A stretch of DNA of 31,490 nt. Source: a virus. The position numbers and the translations under genes were made by a program. The notes under the pieces are model-generated. The model searched no databases, was not told where the DNA came from, and saw only the letters and a program-made list of their open reading frames with translations. Of the stretch, positions 30,990 through 31,490 are shown in pieces. The DNA lies in the IMG/VR virus record IMGVR_UViG_3300021085_000128, positions 1 through 31,490 of that record; one strand, 5' to 3'. Each line of letters opens with the position of its first letter. The first letter of the stretch is position 1.

Positions 30990-31490
30990 ATGGATATAAT
31001 AGAATTAATATTAGACGAAGATAGTGAAGGTCTAACTGGAATCGAAGCGGTTAGCATTGTCGAGCTACCAGCGATAGAGTCTGACTTTGTAGCACTATCA
31101 GAACAGGAAATTAAATTGGCTAAAGTAGATGGCGAGAAGCGTTTATTAATGGGAGCTGCTTTAATACCCAACAAACCGATCTTTAGAAAGAATGGAGACA
31201 ACACTTTCTATGTTTACTTTTCTGAGAAAACAGTAAGAAGGGCAAGCGAATTGTTTTTCCAAAACAGTATGCAGAATAACGCAACCTTAGAACACGAAAT
31301 GGAGATTAATAACTTGACTGTTGTTGAATCGTGGATTGTAGAAGATACTAAAATGGACAAAACTAACAAGTATGGTTTAAGTGTACCTAAGGGCACTTGG
31401 ATGATCAGTATGAAAGTAGAAAACGAAGACGTTTGGAAGAACTACATAGAAACTGGCAAAGTAAAAGGTTTTAGCATAGAGGGTTTTTTC
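30990..31490 (+). CDS. Head maturation protease, 5' part (partial at window edge)
   Basis: ATG 30990 follows the tape measure by 10 bases with an A-rich leader. The 167 residues here begin MDIIELILDEDSEGLTGIEA, with LPAIESDF and KRLLMGAALIPNKPIFRKNG before the region repeated at the left end. H102 (EHE) and S114 (VES) are candidate catalytic residues of the XkdF-like protease fold. The last codon (31488-31490) joins in frame to base 267, completing a protein of about 350 aa. The gene stands at the head of the capsid module on the circular map. Confidence 0.85.
   Translation, partial: MDIIELILDEDSEGLTGIEAVSIVELPAIESDFVALSEQEIKLAKVDGEKRLLMGAALIPNKPIFRKNGDNTFYVYFSEKTVRRASELFFQNSMQNNATLEHEMEINNLTVVESWIVEDTKMDKTNKYGLSVPKGTWMISMKVENEDVWKNYIETGKVKGFSIEGFF
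31225..31490. repeat. Terminal overlap, right copy
   Basis: This is the direct repeat of bases 1-266, with the five silent differences listed for the left copy. It marks the circular join of the assembly. Confidence 0.9.

Overview
The window looks like the complete genome of a small tailed phage (siphovirus type) that infects a Bacteroidetes host, most likely a marine Flavobacteriia. Every convincing gene is on the + strand, the DNA is AT-rich, and the genes are packed with ATGA or TAATG overlaps. Ribosome-binding sites are A-rich rather than Shine-Dalgarno. Three intergenic promoter candidates carry the Bacteroidetes -7 box TAnnTTTG as TATATTTG. The surface proteins carry Ig-like and LamG domains of the kind common in Bacteroidetes. 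The first 266 bases recur at the end (31225-31490) with five silent differences, and the protease reading frame runs across the join. The molecule therefore closes as a circle of about 31,224 bp.

Layout from the start: 3' part of the head-maturation protease, a cysteine-rich 50-aa protein, scaffold, major capsid protein, a probable tail-tube protein, a strong terminator, the portal with a C-terminal extension, and a head-tail connector (1-5923). Two large proteins with Ig-like repeats and four LamG modules follow, probably for host binding (5936-9834). Next is a lysis group of coiled-coil membrane protein, Zn amidase, 37-aa peptide and holin, then a metallophosphoesterase (9855-12550). From 12614 a Bacteroidetes-type promoter opens an early region of small unknown genes, including a ribbon-helix-helix protein and a very acidic protein. 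A YqaJ-type nuclease and an SSB-like protein follow (12614-15741). After a terminator and second promoter come a DUF1376-type replication initiator, a RecA/DnaB-fold ATPase, a Holliday-junction-resolvase-like nuclease, a sigma-like factor, a DUF1599/Nmad1 protein, a ParB-like protein and a TET-associated-type glycosyltransferase (15749-20918). The two terminase subunits follow (20920-22459).

The largest gene-free gap (22460-22713) is rich in signals: a third promoter, an 80-nt transcription unit ending in a perfect terminator, a second copy of an iteron/hairpin element also found inside the replication-initiator gene, and a 15-bp element shared with the capsid operon. The tail operon follows, with a tail-assembly chaperone carrying a probable -1 programmed frameshift at a T9 run, neck and tail proteins, the tape measure protein, and the 5' part of the protease (22714-31490).

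The phage appears to borrow the host DNA polymerase, primase and RNA polymerase. It supplies its own initiator, helicase-like ATPase, recombination nucleases and probably a transcription factor. I see no integrase, CI-type repressor, tRNA, CRISPR array or insertion sequence, so nothing here shows lysogeny. The points most worth following are the duplicated origin-like element, the small RNA, the chaperone frameshift, and the glycosyltransferase without a visible base hydroxylase.
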